Below, piece by piece: positions 53,523-63,219 of a DNA stretch of 64,000 nt. The notes below the pieces were generated by a model that was given only the letters and a program-made list of their open reading frames with translations, was not told the origin of the DNA and did not search any database. The number at the start of each line of letters is the position of its first letter. Within the stretch, counting starts at the first letter, position 1. Source of the stretch: Candidatus Methanomethylophilaceae archaeon (GTDB lineage: Archaea; Thermoplasmatota; Thermoplasmata; Methanomassiliicoccales; Methanomethylophilaceae); assembly GCA_017519045.1 (NCBI GenBank), contig JAFWTC010000016.1, positions 1 through 64,000 on the forward strand, read 5' to 3'. The translations under genes were made by a program, and so were the position numbers.

Positions 53523-55430
53523 ATGGCAAAGAAACAATTCAAAGCGGAATCCAAACAGCTTCTGAACCTGATGATCAACTCCATTTACACCCATAAGGAG
53601 ATCTTCCTCAGGGAGATAATCTCGAACGCGTCCGACGCTATCGACAAGCTCCACTACAAGGCCATCACCGAGAACCTGCCGGTGTCCAGGGAGGACTTCA
53701 AGATCATCGTCTCCTGGAACGAGGACGCCCGCACCATAACCGTCTCGGACAACGGGATCGGGATGAACAAGGAGGCCATGGAGGAGAACCTGGGGGTCAT
53801 CGCCCACAGCGGCTCCCTCGACTTCAAGAAGGCGATGGAGGAGGGCGCGGACGTCGACATCATAGGGCAGTTCGGGGTCGGGTTCTATTCCGCGTTCCTG
53901 GTCTCGGACAAGGTCACGGTCAGGTCCAGGCTCTACGGCGAGGACACGGCCTGGTGCTGGACCAGCGAAGGCGCCGACGGATACACGATCAAGGAGTGCG
54001 ACAAGGAGGGCTACGGCACCGAGGTCGAGATGCACATCAAGCCCGACGCCGAAGGCGAGGACTACAGCGACTTCGTGGACGAGTACAGGCTGAAGGAGCT
54101 GGTGAAGAAGTACTCCGACTACGTCAGGTGGCCCATCCACATGATGCTCGAGAAGGGCGCCATGGAGGAGACCGGCGAGACCGGCGAGGACGGGAAGCCC
54201 AAGAAGGAGTGGAAGACCCATCTGGAGGACACCGTCGTCAACAGCATGGTCCCGATCTGGCAGCGCTCCAAGGGGGACGTCTCCGACGAGGACTGCATGA
54301 AGTTCTACAAGGAGAAGTTCCACGACTTCGAGGACCCCGTCTCCGTGATCAGGGTGAACGCCGAGGGGAACGTGAGCTACAAGGCGATGCTGTTCATCCC
54401 CAAGGTGGCCCCTTACAACTTCTACAGCCGCGAGTTCGAGCCCGGCCTCCAGCTGTACTCGTCCGGGGTCATGATCATGGACAAGTGCAAGGACGTCCTG
54501 CCCGACTGCTTCAGGTTCGTTAAGGGAGTGGTGGACTCGCCCGACCTGTCCCTGAACATCTCCAGGGAGATGCTCCAGCACGACCGCCAGCTCGGCGTCA
54601 TAAAGACTAACATCGAGAAGAAGGTGAAGAACGAGCTGGCGCGCCTGCTCGCCGACGACCGCGACAAGTACCTGGAGTTCTACAAGAGCTTCGGCACCCA
54701 GATAAAATACGGCATCGTGGACGGCTACGGCATGAAGGCCGACCTGGTCAAGGACCTGGTGCTCTTCCACTCGATGGCCCAGGACAGGCTGATCACCCTC
54801 AAGGAGTACGTCGACGCCATGCCCGAAGCTCAGAGCAAGATCTACTACGCCTCGGCGGAGAGCGTCTCCCGCGCCAAGCAGCTCCCCCAGACCGAGCAGG
54901 TCAGGGACAAGGGCTACGACATACTGTGCCTGACCGAGGACGTCGACGAGTTCGCGATCCGCACCCTGAGGCAGTACGAGGAGAAGGAGTTCTGCGACAT
55001 CTCCGGCAAGGACCTCGGATTGGAAACGGAAGAGGAGAAGAAGGAGGCCGACGCCAAGGAGGAGGACGAGAAGGAGATCCTGGACTTCGTCAAGGAGACC
55101 CTCGGCGACAAGGTGTCCTCCGTGAAGCTGTCCAGGAAGCTCAAGACCCACGCTGTCTGCCTCAGCACCGAGGGGGACGTCTCCCTCGAGATGGAGAAGT
55201 ACTTCGCCAGCATCCCCGGATCCCCCGAGATGAACTCTGTCAAGGCGGAGCGCGTCCTCGAGATCAACGGCTCCCACCCCGCGTTCGACGCCCTCAAGAA
55301 GGCCTACGGCGAGGACAAGGACAAGGCGAAGGACATGGCCCGCATAATGTACGTGCAGGCGCTCCTGATCGCAGGGATGCCCGTGGACGACATCATGGAG
55401 TACTCCGACCTGGTCTTCAAGCTCTTCTGA
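53523..55430 (+). CDS. htpG: HSP90-family chaperone HtpG
   Basis: 635 aa. The N-terminal GHKL ATPase has IISNASDAIDKL, DNGIGM and GQFGVGFYSAFL; the middle domain (about 230-500) and a C-terminal dimerisation domain follow, with a charged linker (about 500-520). Hsp90 homologues are rare in archaea, so the gene was probably gained from bacteria. It is monocistronic. Confidence 0.95.
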   Translation: MAKKQFKAESKQLLNLMINSIYTHKEIFLREIISNASDAIDKLHYKAITENLPVSREDFKIIVSWNEDARTITVSDNGIGMNKEAMEENLGVIAHSGSLDFKKAMEEGADVDIIGQFGVGFYSAFLVSDKVTVRSRLYGEDTAWCWTSEGADGYTIKECDKEGYGTEVEMHIKPDAEGEDYSDFVDEYRLKELVKKYSDYVRWPIHMMLEKGAMEETGETGEDGKPKKEWKTHLEDTVVNSMVPIWQRSKGDVSDEDCMKFYKEKFHDFEDPVSVIRVNAEGNVSYKAMLFIPKVAPYNFYSREFEPGLQLYSSGVMIMDKCKDVLPDCFRFVKGVVDSPDLSLNISREMLQHDRQLGVIKTNIEKKVKNELARLLADDRDKYLEFYKSFGTQIKYGIVDGYGMKADLVKDLVLFHSMAQDRLITLKEYVDAMPEAQSKIYYASAESVSRAKQLPQTEQVRDKGYDILCLTEDVDEFAIRTLRQYEEKEFCDISGKDLGLETEEEKKEADAKEEDEKEILDFVKETLGDKVSSVKLSRKLKTHAVCLSTEGDVSLEMEKYFASIPGSPEMNSVKAERVLEINGSHPAFDALKKAYGEDKDKAKDMARIMYVQALLIAGMPVDDIMEYSDLVFKLF

Positions 55431-55438
55431 ACTAAAAG

Positions 55439-55458
55439 CCGGAGGGAATCCCCTCCGG
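55439..55458. terminator. Hairpin between convergent genes
   Basis: CCGGAGGG-AAT-CCCCTCCGG stem between htpG and the giant Sel1 gene; can serve both. Confidence 0.55.
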
Positions 55459-55474
55459 GGCCCTTATTCCACCG

Positions 55475-58400
55475 TCAAAGGCGCTTGAGCAGGGCTTTCA
55501 GCGCCTTTTCGGCATCCTTATCACCCTGGTCTGCCGCCTTCTGATACCATTCCTTCGCCTTGGACGCGGATTTCTCCACGCCCAGGCCATGCTCGCACAT
55601 GAATCCGACAGAGTATTGAGCATAGGCGTCCCCCTGCTCGGCGGACTTGGAATACCAAGCGAAGGCGTCCTCGTACGATCTCGGGACGCCCTTTCCGAAA
55701 TAGTACAGCTCTCCCAGCCTGCACTGGGCGAAGGAGTGCCCCTGGTCTGCAGCCGACCTGTACCATTTCAGGGCCTCCTCGTACGACTGCGGGACCCCGT
55801 TCCCGTTCTCATACATGCATCCGATGGCGCACTGGGCGGAGACGTATCCCTGCTCCGCTGATTCCCTATATAGCGCCTCAGCCTTCTCCAGAGACTTCGG
55901 GACCCCTCTGCCGTTCTCGTACAGGAACCCCAGGTTGTACTGGGCGCGGGCGTGGCCCTGGTCGGCGGCCAGGCGATACCACTTGGCGGCCTCCTCGTAT
56001 GATTGCGGCAACCCTTTGCCGGACTCGTATAGGAATCCGAGGTTGCATTGCGCAGGAGCATGACCCTGCTCTGCGGACCTCCTATACAGCCCCGCCGCCC
56101 CCTCCAAGGACTTCGGAACCCCCTTGCCGAACTCGTACAGGAGCGCAAAGGAGTGCTGGGCCCTAGGATTCCCCTGGTCGGCGGCCGAGCGATACCACCT
56201 GACTGCCTCCTCGAAGGACTGCGGAACCCCTTGCCCCATCTCGTATGACGCTCCGAGGTTGTACTGGGCGCGGGCGTGTCCCTGTTCCGCCGCCTTCCTG
56301 TAGTACTCCGCGGCCTTCTCCGGAGACTTCTGAACTCCTCTACCGAAATCATACATGACGCCGAGGTTGTACTGGGCGTTCGCGAACCCCTGGTCGGCTG
56401 AAGCACTATAGTACGATACGGCCTTGTCCAAGGACGTCTGGACGCCGTAGCCGTTCTCGTACATGCGGCCGAGATCGTACTGGGCATGCGCGTCCCCCTG
56501 GTCGGCGGCCATCTTATACAATCTGACTGCCTCCTCGAAGGACTGCGGAACCCCCTCCCCCTCTTCGTACATGTTGCCCAATTCGCGCTGTGCGAGAGCA
56601 TTTCCGCGATCGGCCGCCTTCAGGTACCATTCCACGGCTTTGGAAACCGACGCCTCGACGCCCTGGCCGCGCTTGTACATGTATCCGACGGAGAACTGGG
56701 AGTAAGCGTTCCCCTGCTCGGCGGACTTGGAGTACCAGGAGAAGGCGGTTTCATACGATTCCGGAACGCCCCTGCCATAATAGTAAAGGTCCCCGAGGCC
56801 GCACTGGGCGCTGGCGTGCCCCTGATCGGCGGCCATGGCGTACCACTTCGCGGCTTCCTCATAGGACTGCGGAACGCCTTCCCCGTGCTCATACGACACT
56901 CCGAGGTTGTACTGCGCAGAAGCGTATCCCTGCTCCGCCGCCATCCTGTACAGCTCCGTCGCCTTTTCAAGAGATTGCGGAACGCCCGTCCCGTTCTCAT
57001 ATTGCGCCCCCAGGTTGCATTGGGCGCGGGCAAATCCCTGGTCTGCGGCCAGACCATACCACCTGACCGCCTCTTCGTAGGACTTGTCCACGCCCCTGCC
57101 CGATTCGTACATGTACCCGAGCGCGCACTGGGCGGTAGCGTATCCCTGCTCTGCGGATTTTCTGTAAAGATCGACGGCCGTCTCGAGGGAGACGGGAACT
57201 CCTTTGCCGAACTCGTACATATTGCCGAGGTTGCATTGGGCGAGAGGATGCCCCTGGTCGGCGGCCGAAAGATACCACCTGACTGCCTCTTCATACGACT
57301 GCGGAACCCCTTCCCCGTGCTCATACGACACTCCGAGGTTGTACTGCGCGGGAGCATATCCCTGCTCTGCGGATCTCCTGTATAGCTCCTCGGCCTTCTC
57401 CAGGGACTTCGGAACCCCGCTGCCGCCCTCATACAAAATCCCGAGGTTGTACTGGGCGCGAGTGTGCCCCTGGTCTGCGGCTAGACGATACCATCTGGCT
57501 GCCTCCTCATAGGACTGCGGCACCCCTGTGCCCTCGTCATACATCCAGCCCAGGTTGCACTGGGCGCGGGCGTTCCCTTGCTCCGCAGAAGCCTTGTAGT
57601 ACGCCACAGCCTCCTCTAAGGACGTCGGGACCCCTTTGCCGAACTCGTACATGTACCCCAGGTTGCACTGGGCGGTGGCGTTTCCCTGGTCGGCGGATTC
57701 CCTGTAGAGGTCCGCGGCCTTCTCTAGAGACATCGGGACCCCTTTCCCGAACTCGTACATCACGCCGAGGGCACACTGCGAAATAGCGTGCCCCTGCTCC
57801 GCGGCCGACTCGTACCACTTCGCTGCCGTCTCGTAAGATTGCGAAACGCCGATTCCGTTCTCATACATCAATCCGAGATAGTACTGGGCGCGGACGCACC
57901 CCAGGTCGGCAGCCGTCTCGAAGAACTCCATCGCCTTCTCCGGGGACTCCTGGACTCCGCATCCGTTCTTGTACAGGACCCCGATGGCACACAAGGCGTC
58001 GGCGTCGCCCAAATCCGCGGCCGACCTGTACCATTTCAAGGCTTCCTCATAGGACTGCGGAACCCCTTCCCCGCACTCGTACGACACTCCGAGGTTGAAC
58101 TGCGCAGGAGCGTGTCCCTGCTCGGCGGCCTTACGGTACATCCTGACGGCCTCCTCATGAGACTGGGGAACCCCCCGCCCCTCGTCGTACATCTCGCCTA
58201 GTGCGAAAAGCGCCTCGGGATAATCCTGATCGGCGGACATCCGGTACCATTTGACCGCCTCTACATACGATTGCGGCAATCCCAAGCCCTCTTCGTACAT
58301 CCATCCCAGATTGTACTGCGCGGGAGCGCATCCCTGATCGGCAGACGCCCTATAGTACTCCACGGCCTTCTCCGCTGATTCCGGGACCCCCTCGCCGTAT

Positions 58401-59092
58401 TCGTAACGGACTCCGGCGATGAGCTGGGCGACAGGATGCCCCTTGTCCGCCGCCATCAGGTAGAGCTCCAGCGCCCTCTCCTTCGACTTCTGGACGCCGT
58501 AGCCGTTCTCGTAGAGCACACCCAGATTGTATAGGCCGCCGGGATCGCCTTGGTCCGCCGACATCTCGTACCACTTAACGGCCTCGGATTCGGACTTCTG
58601 CACGCCTTCTCCGCGCTGGTACAGGACGCCCAGGTTGCATTGGGCTTCGGCATCGCCCTGCTCGGCGGCCTTCCTCAGAAAGTCTGCGGCGATCTCGGAC
58701 GACTGCGGGACGCCGATCCCTTCCTGATACATCATCCCGAGGTTGCATTGGGCCTTGGCGTTCCCCCGCTCGGCCGCGGACCCGTAAAGCTCGGCGGCCT
58801 CCTCGCAGGACCGGGACACGCCCAGGCCCTCGTAGAACATGAACGCGAGGACCATGGTGGCGGAGACGTCGCCCGACTCGTGGCGCAACGAGATCTAGCA
58901 GAGCATGTCCGCATCGTTGACGAAGAGAGGCAGGCCTTTGTCCACCAGGTCGAAGAACATGTCGGATTCCGGCGAGGACCTGTTCTCCATGAACCATTGG
59001 ACTACTTCGGACTCGGAAGGGGCCGACGGGAGGGACGGGACCACCTTCCCTCCGACAGGAACGTTGCCATCCGGCGATTTCTCTGGCGACAT
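55475..59092 (-). CDS. Giant Sel1-repeat protein with an in-frame TAG (probable pyrrolysine)
   Basis: 1205 codons. A 65-residue N-terminal part precedes about 31 Sel1 repeats of 36 residues (GVPQSYEEAVRWYRSAADQG-type), forming a long solenoid. TAG at codon 66 (58895-58897) separates the N-terminus from the first repeat in frame. ATG 59092 follows a TATA box (59121-59127); an upstream ATG at 59158 overlaps the isochorismatase stop but its frame contains CGA at codon 9. Without reading TAG there is only a weak TTG start for the repeats. No signal peptide, so probably a cytoplasmic scaffold. Ends in TGA. Confidence 0.8.
55520..58790 (-). repeat. Tandem 108-bp coding repeats (Sel1 units)
   Basis: About thirty direct repeats with a 108-base period encoding 36-residue Sel1 units; copies differ by many synonymous and surface changes, so the array is old rather than freshly expanded. 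Confidence 0.85.
58895..58897 (-). other. In-frame TAG, codon 66 of the giant Sel1 gene
   Basis: Separates ...NDADMLC from ISLRHESGD... in one continuous frame; the only TAG in the gene. Confidence 0.75.
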
Positions 59093-59120
59093 AGCGGCGA
59101 TGAAAGATGGACGGGCGCCG

Positions 59121-59127
59121 ATAATAC
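59121..59127 (-). promoter_or_regulatory. TATA box of the giant Sel1 gene
   Basis: GTATTAT on the minus strand about 33 bases before ATG 59092. Confidence 0.45.
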
Positions 59128-59154
59128 CCTGTCGCTCGTACGCCCGCGAGACGT

Positions 59155-59697
59155 TCATATGACGTATACCTGGCAGGACCTCATCGTCAGCAGGGCGGCC
59201 TCATGCCTCTCAGGGGAGCTGCCGGCGCAGCATCTGGAGATCACGGAGACCTTCATCTCGGGGCAGGCGGCCTTCAATATGAGCGCGTTGGATACGACGC
59301 AGATGTCCGTGCATACGCCTACGATGTCCACGCTGGCATCCGGCGGACAATCGCGCCTCAGGATCCGGGCCAGGTCCAGGCTTCCGAAGGTCCCCTTCCT
59401 CACCTGCTCCGCCCTCAGTCCGGAAGCGGCGATCGCCGCCGAGACGTCCTCCGCGAGCTCCCAGCCCCACGTTCCGTCCAGACAGTGCTCGACAGGCAGG
59501 TTCCTGCCCTCCTGGGTAGAAAGGTAACCGCCGCCATGGGTGTCCATCGTGACGTATATCGAATCGTATCCCCCGCCCCTTATGACGGCGCACACCTCGG
59601 GCACGACAGCTCTGCACCGCTCGTTACCCAAGGAACCGTAGACAAAGTCGTTCTGCATGTCCACGACTACAAGCGCTCTCCTGTTCTCCGAAACCAT
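59155..59697 (-). CDS. Isochorismatase/nicotinamidase-family hydrolase
   Basis: 180 aa. The cysteine hydrolase triad is visible: Asp in VVVDMQNDF, Lys in RKGTFGS and Cys in GVCTDICV. Start ATG 59697 is set by TATA-like GGTTTAATC (59721-59729) at leaderless spacing. It could deamidate nicotinamide or a related amide. Its promoter is back-to-back with the Shango-like operon. Confidence 0.88.
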   Translation of the reverse strand: MVSENRRALVVVDMQNDFVYGSLGNERCRAVVPEVCAVIRGGGYDSIYVTMDTHGGGYLSTQEGRNLPVEHCLDGTWGWELAEDVSAAIAASGLRAEQVRKGTFGSLDLARILRRDCPPDASVDIVGVCTDICVVSNALILKAACPEMKVSVISRCCAGSSPERHEAALLTMRSCQVYVI

Positions 59698-59720
59698 CGT
59701 CCGCATCGATTGCATGCCGT

Positions 59721-59729
59721 GATTAAACC
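59721..59729 (-). promoter_or_regulatory. TATA box of the isochorismatase-family gene
   Basis: GGTTTAATC on the minus strand, 28 bases before ATG 59697. Confidence 0.5.
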
Positions 59730-59805
59730 GTTGCGCACCATGATCGTATCTTCGAAACCTGACGAAAACGAAACATACGGGGACGCTATACCCCCGCGAT
59801 TGAAG

Positions 59806-61911
59806 ATGAGCAAGACGACGGTCCACCCTTCGGATTCCTTCAAAGACACGCATGAGGCGACAGACCTTCTGCAGAGCGTCGGAAGGTACTGGAGGTACGG
59901 CGGGACCGAGTGCGAATACGTTCCCAGCCTTCTGCTGCATCCCACCTACCGCGAGCTGGAGTGGAAGCGCCTCAGGTACTACCTCTACTGGCGCCAGAGG
60001 GCATTCGAGGGGGAATACCTGGATACCGACGCGGGATACGTCTGGCTGCACTGCGTGGAGCTCATAACGGTCGACGACGACCCCTTGGAGAACATGAGGT
60101 GCCTCATCGGGATGAGGGACGCCTATCTCGAGCAGGACCCCGCGGTGGACTCCATACTTGGTGCCGCGTGCGCATACTACGCCACCGTCATCGGCTACTA
60201 CAAGAGGGACTTCAAGCTCATGTCCGCCAGCCAGAGGTGCGTGAGGATATGCGGCGTGCTCTCCGACAGAGGATGTGTACCGCTTTCGGCGAGGGACCTG
60301 AAGCATCTGATTCCGCTTCGCGGACGCAAGAGCGCCGAGGTACTGAAGGCTTTAGGCACTATAGTCTCATCAGCGCTCCACGAGATCGGACGGCAGCAGA
60401 ACGGGATACTCCGCCTATGCAGGAGGCAGATCGAGTTCGCCCTCCGCTTCCCCTTCTCCTCGGACATGTCCACATACGGGATGAAGAGCCTGTACGTGAA
60501 ATGCGAGGACCCCAGGGAATCGGAGCAGTTCATGAACGTCTTCAAGGACGTATACAACGAATGCGACGCGGTCCTTTCAGGTAAAACAGAAAAAGCCGGC
60601 GGAAAGTACGGCCCGCTTCTGAACAGGTGCATCGACGCCTACAGGAACGGAAGGCTGAATCCGGAGCCCTACGACAAATACGGTATCCCTATAGTCTTCA
60701 ACAGGGTGTCCTACCACGCGTCCTCCGACTCCTACCAGCCTCCCGAGAGGGACGGGACGTGGCCCAGCCACAGGTTCCAGAGCAGGATGAGGGAGTACGG
60801 CGGGATCCCCACGCCGCCGTCGGAGTTCAGACGCCCCCCGAGGACCAGGATCCCCTGCTACTCCACCATGACGCTGGACGAGTACATCGGCTACCAGTCG
60901 TGGAAGAACGGCGTCCTGAAAGGGGAGAAGACCGAGAAGGCTGACGGATACGCGTGGCTCCTGGCGAACGAGATAATCAACGACGACACCTTGGACCCGG
61001 AATCCGCGCTGAGGATACTGGAGGAATGCGCGGACTCCCCCGGAGGCTGGCAGGGCGGCATCAGCGACGACGTCGTGGCCGACTGGTGCATTCTGCACGG
61101 ACTCTACTCACAAAAGATAAGCAAGAAGTGCGACAGCCAGAAGCTCTCGATCCTCACCGTACGCGCCCTCAGGTCGTTCCCTCCGCTTCCCTTGTCCAGG
61201 GAACAGATAGACCGCGCCTTGGTGAAGGACGCCGACGACGAGATTGCAGGCGCGGTGAACGCGGCCGTCCTGGCGGTGTACGAGGCGAACGGGGACCGCC
61301 TGGACAGGGCCGTGGACCTGAGCCTCTCGACGGCCGTGGTGAGGGTGTTCGAGGACTGCGCGGGGATGCCCGTCTCCGTCGATGCGGACGTCCCGTCGAA
61401 CCCCGGGGACGTCAACAGGTTCGTGACGTCCGTCTGCAGGATAGCCGAGGCCGTGATCTCCGGCGACAAGGACCCCAAGACGCCCGCCGGATTCGGGAAG
61501 GAGAACCGCAACGCGGCCGTCAAGGCCATGCTCCTGCATCTGGAGGAGGAGAGGCGCAAGGCCGCGTCGCCTTCCAAGGTCGCACTGGACATGGACGCGG
61601 TCAAGGCGGCGATGGACGACCTGGATGCGGTGACCGGCATGATGCGCGTCGACGATGGCGAGGAGCCTGAGGAAGAGCCCGCGGACGTCGCGGAAACGTC
61701 CACCGGCGACCCCTGGAAGGACCTGAGGTCCAGGCTGCAGCCGGACGCCTTGGAATATCTCAGGAAGTGCATGGACGGAACCCGCTTCGACAGCCTGAAG
61801 GAGAAGAAGGTAAACGAGGCGGCCATGGAAACGGTCGGAGACGCGGTCGTCGAGGACGGGACGGTCATAGAGGACTATGCCGACGACGTCGCTCGCCTGC
61901 TCTCCGAGCGA
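59806..61911 (+). CDS. TerB-domain protein, first gene of a Shango-like defence operon
   Basis: 701 aa. The N-terminal region with LRYYLYWRQRAFEGEYLDTD and a following YVWLHCVELI segment is typical of TerB_N proteins; the C-terminus (about 560-701) with acidic linker and ALEYLRKCMDG fits a TerB_C-like part. The frame is open upstream but contains CGA just before ATG 59806. It ends RLLSE then CGA (61909-61911), followed by LY and TAA within the next promoter-like TTATATTAA. Order TerB protein, ATPase, helicase matches Shango (SngABC). Domain calls are by eye. Confidence 0.7.
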
Positions 61912-61947
61912 TTATATTAACGATGCAAGCATGATACAGGAGGTCCC

Positions 61948-63219
61948 ATGAATCAGAACATCCCCCGCAGAACCCTTGTGACGATGATGAACGCCCTGTC
62001 GTCGGGAGTGGTGCCCCGCAGAGGTCTGGAGTACATAGCCGTCGGCAGGAAGAAGGAGACCGAGACCTTCGTCCACGACCTCGAGGACACCGCCGAGGGC
62101 GGAGGGGCGTTCAGGTTCATCTCTGGAAGGTTCGGGAACGGGAAGAGCTTCATGATCCAGATGGTCCGCAACTACGCTATGGACAAGGGCTTCGCGGTGA
62201 TGGACGCCGACCTCTCGGTCAACCGCAGGCTGACCGGGTCCAGGAAGGAGGGGCTCAACACCTACGTCGAGCTGGTGAAGAACCTGGCGGTGAAGGCGCG
62301 TCCGGAAGGAGGGGCCCTGGTCCTGATCCTGGACGAGTGGATAGAGACCGTCAGGTCCAAGGCGCCGGAGGTGGACGCGACCGCCATGGAGAGGGCGCTC
62401 AGGGACAGCGTGTCGAACCTCGCCTCGCTCCCGCACGGCCCCGACTTCCTGAAGGCGGTCATAGGGTACTGGAAGGACAAGGAGGCGGGCGTGGACGACA
62501 TACCCTCCCTCAGGTGGCTCCGCGGGGAGATGGAGCTCAAGAGGGACGCCAGGGGCAAGGTCGGCGCGGACTCGCTGATAAACGACGACAACTGGTACGA
62601 CTTCATCAAGATCTGGGCGGAGTTCGTCGTGGGGCTGGGATACAAGGGCCTGGTGGTGTTCCTGGACGAGGCGGTGGTCCTCTACAAGCTCCAGAACAAG
62701 GTGTCCAGGTCCAACAACTACGAGCGCCTGCTGACGATATTCAACGACATAATGCAGGGGAAGTCCTCCCACCTGTCCATGTACGTGTGCGGCACGCCGG
62801 AGTTCATAGAGGACCAGAACCGCGGGCTGTACAGCTACGAGGCCCTCAGGTCCAGGCTGGTCCAGGGCCGCTACGAGAACGGCTACGACAACTACCTCGG
62901 GCCGGTGATCAACCTCAGGCCGCTCACCAACGAGGAGATCTACGTCCTCCTGAGGACGATCAGGGACCTCCACGCCAAGAGGTACGACTACGAGCCCGTG
63001 GTCGACGACGACCGCCTGAACGTCTACCTAGGATCGGTGCTGGCCTCGTCCATCTCGTCGGACATGATCACCCCCAGGGAGATCACCAGGGACCTGATCA
63101 GCCTCCTGGACACCCTCCGCCAGAACCCCTCCGCGTCCTTCGAGGAGATGGTCTCCGGGAGGAGGGTGGAGGCGGACAGGAACCCCGACGACGACCTCAT
63201 CGAGGACCTGGAGATATGA
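61948..63219 (+). CDS. DUF2791/BrxD-like ATPase, second gene of a Shango-like operon
   Basis: 423 aa. Walker A is GRFGNGKSFMIQ, Walker B LVVFLDEAVVLYK, and YVCGTPEFIED follows, a pattern of BREX BrxD and DUF2791 ATPases. Preceded 36 bases earlier by the TerB-protein end and TTATATT; overlaps the helicase start by ATGA. Matches SngB by order and domain. Confidence 0.85.
   Translation: MNQNIPRRTLVTMMNALSSGVVPRRGLEYIAVGRKKETETFVHDLEDTAEGGGAFRFISGRFGNGKSFMIQMVRNYAMDKGFAVMDADLSVNRRLTGSRKEGLNTYVELVKNLAVKARPEGGALVLILDEWIETVRSKAPEVDATAMERALRDSVSNLASLPHGPDFLKAVIGYWKDKEAGVDDIPSLRWLRGEMELKRDARGKVGADSLINDDNWYDFIKIWAEFVVGLGYKGLVVFLDEAVVLYKLQNKVSRSNNYERLLTIFNDIMQGKSSHLSMYVCGTPEFIEDQNRGLYSYEALRSRLVQGRYENGYDNYLGPVINLRPLTNEEIYVLLRTIRDLHAKRYDYEPVVDDDRLNVYLGSVLASSISSDMITPREITRDLISLLDTLRQNPSASFEEMVSGRRVEADRNPDDDLIEDLEI

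Noticed and set aside
55520-58790. CRISPR-like or satellite array
   Set aside because: The 108-base period encodes Sel1 repeats in one frame, with no spacers or identical short repeats.
59203-59805. Long N-terminal extension of the TerB protein
   Set aside because: It is antisense to the isochorismatase gene and is interrupted by CGA before ATG 59806.
3107-61911. Independent frameshifts or sequencing errors as the cause of all missing stops
   Set aside because: Each case has CGA, and no other single codon, at the expected terminus; random indels would not give this.
3107-61911. General C-to-U editing creating stops
   Set aside because: It would also give CAA or CAG at natural ends, which I did not see; not excluded for a CGA-specific mechanism.
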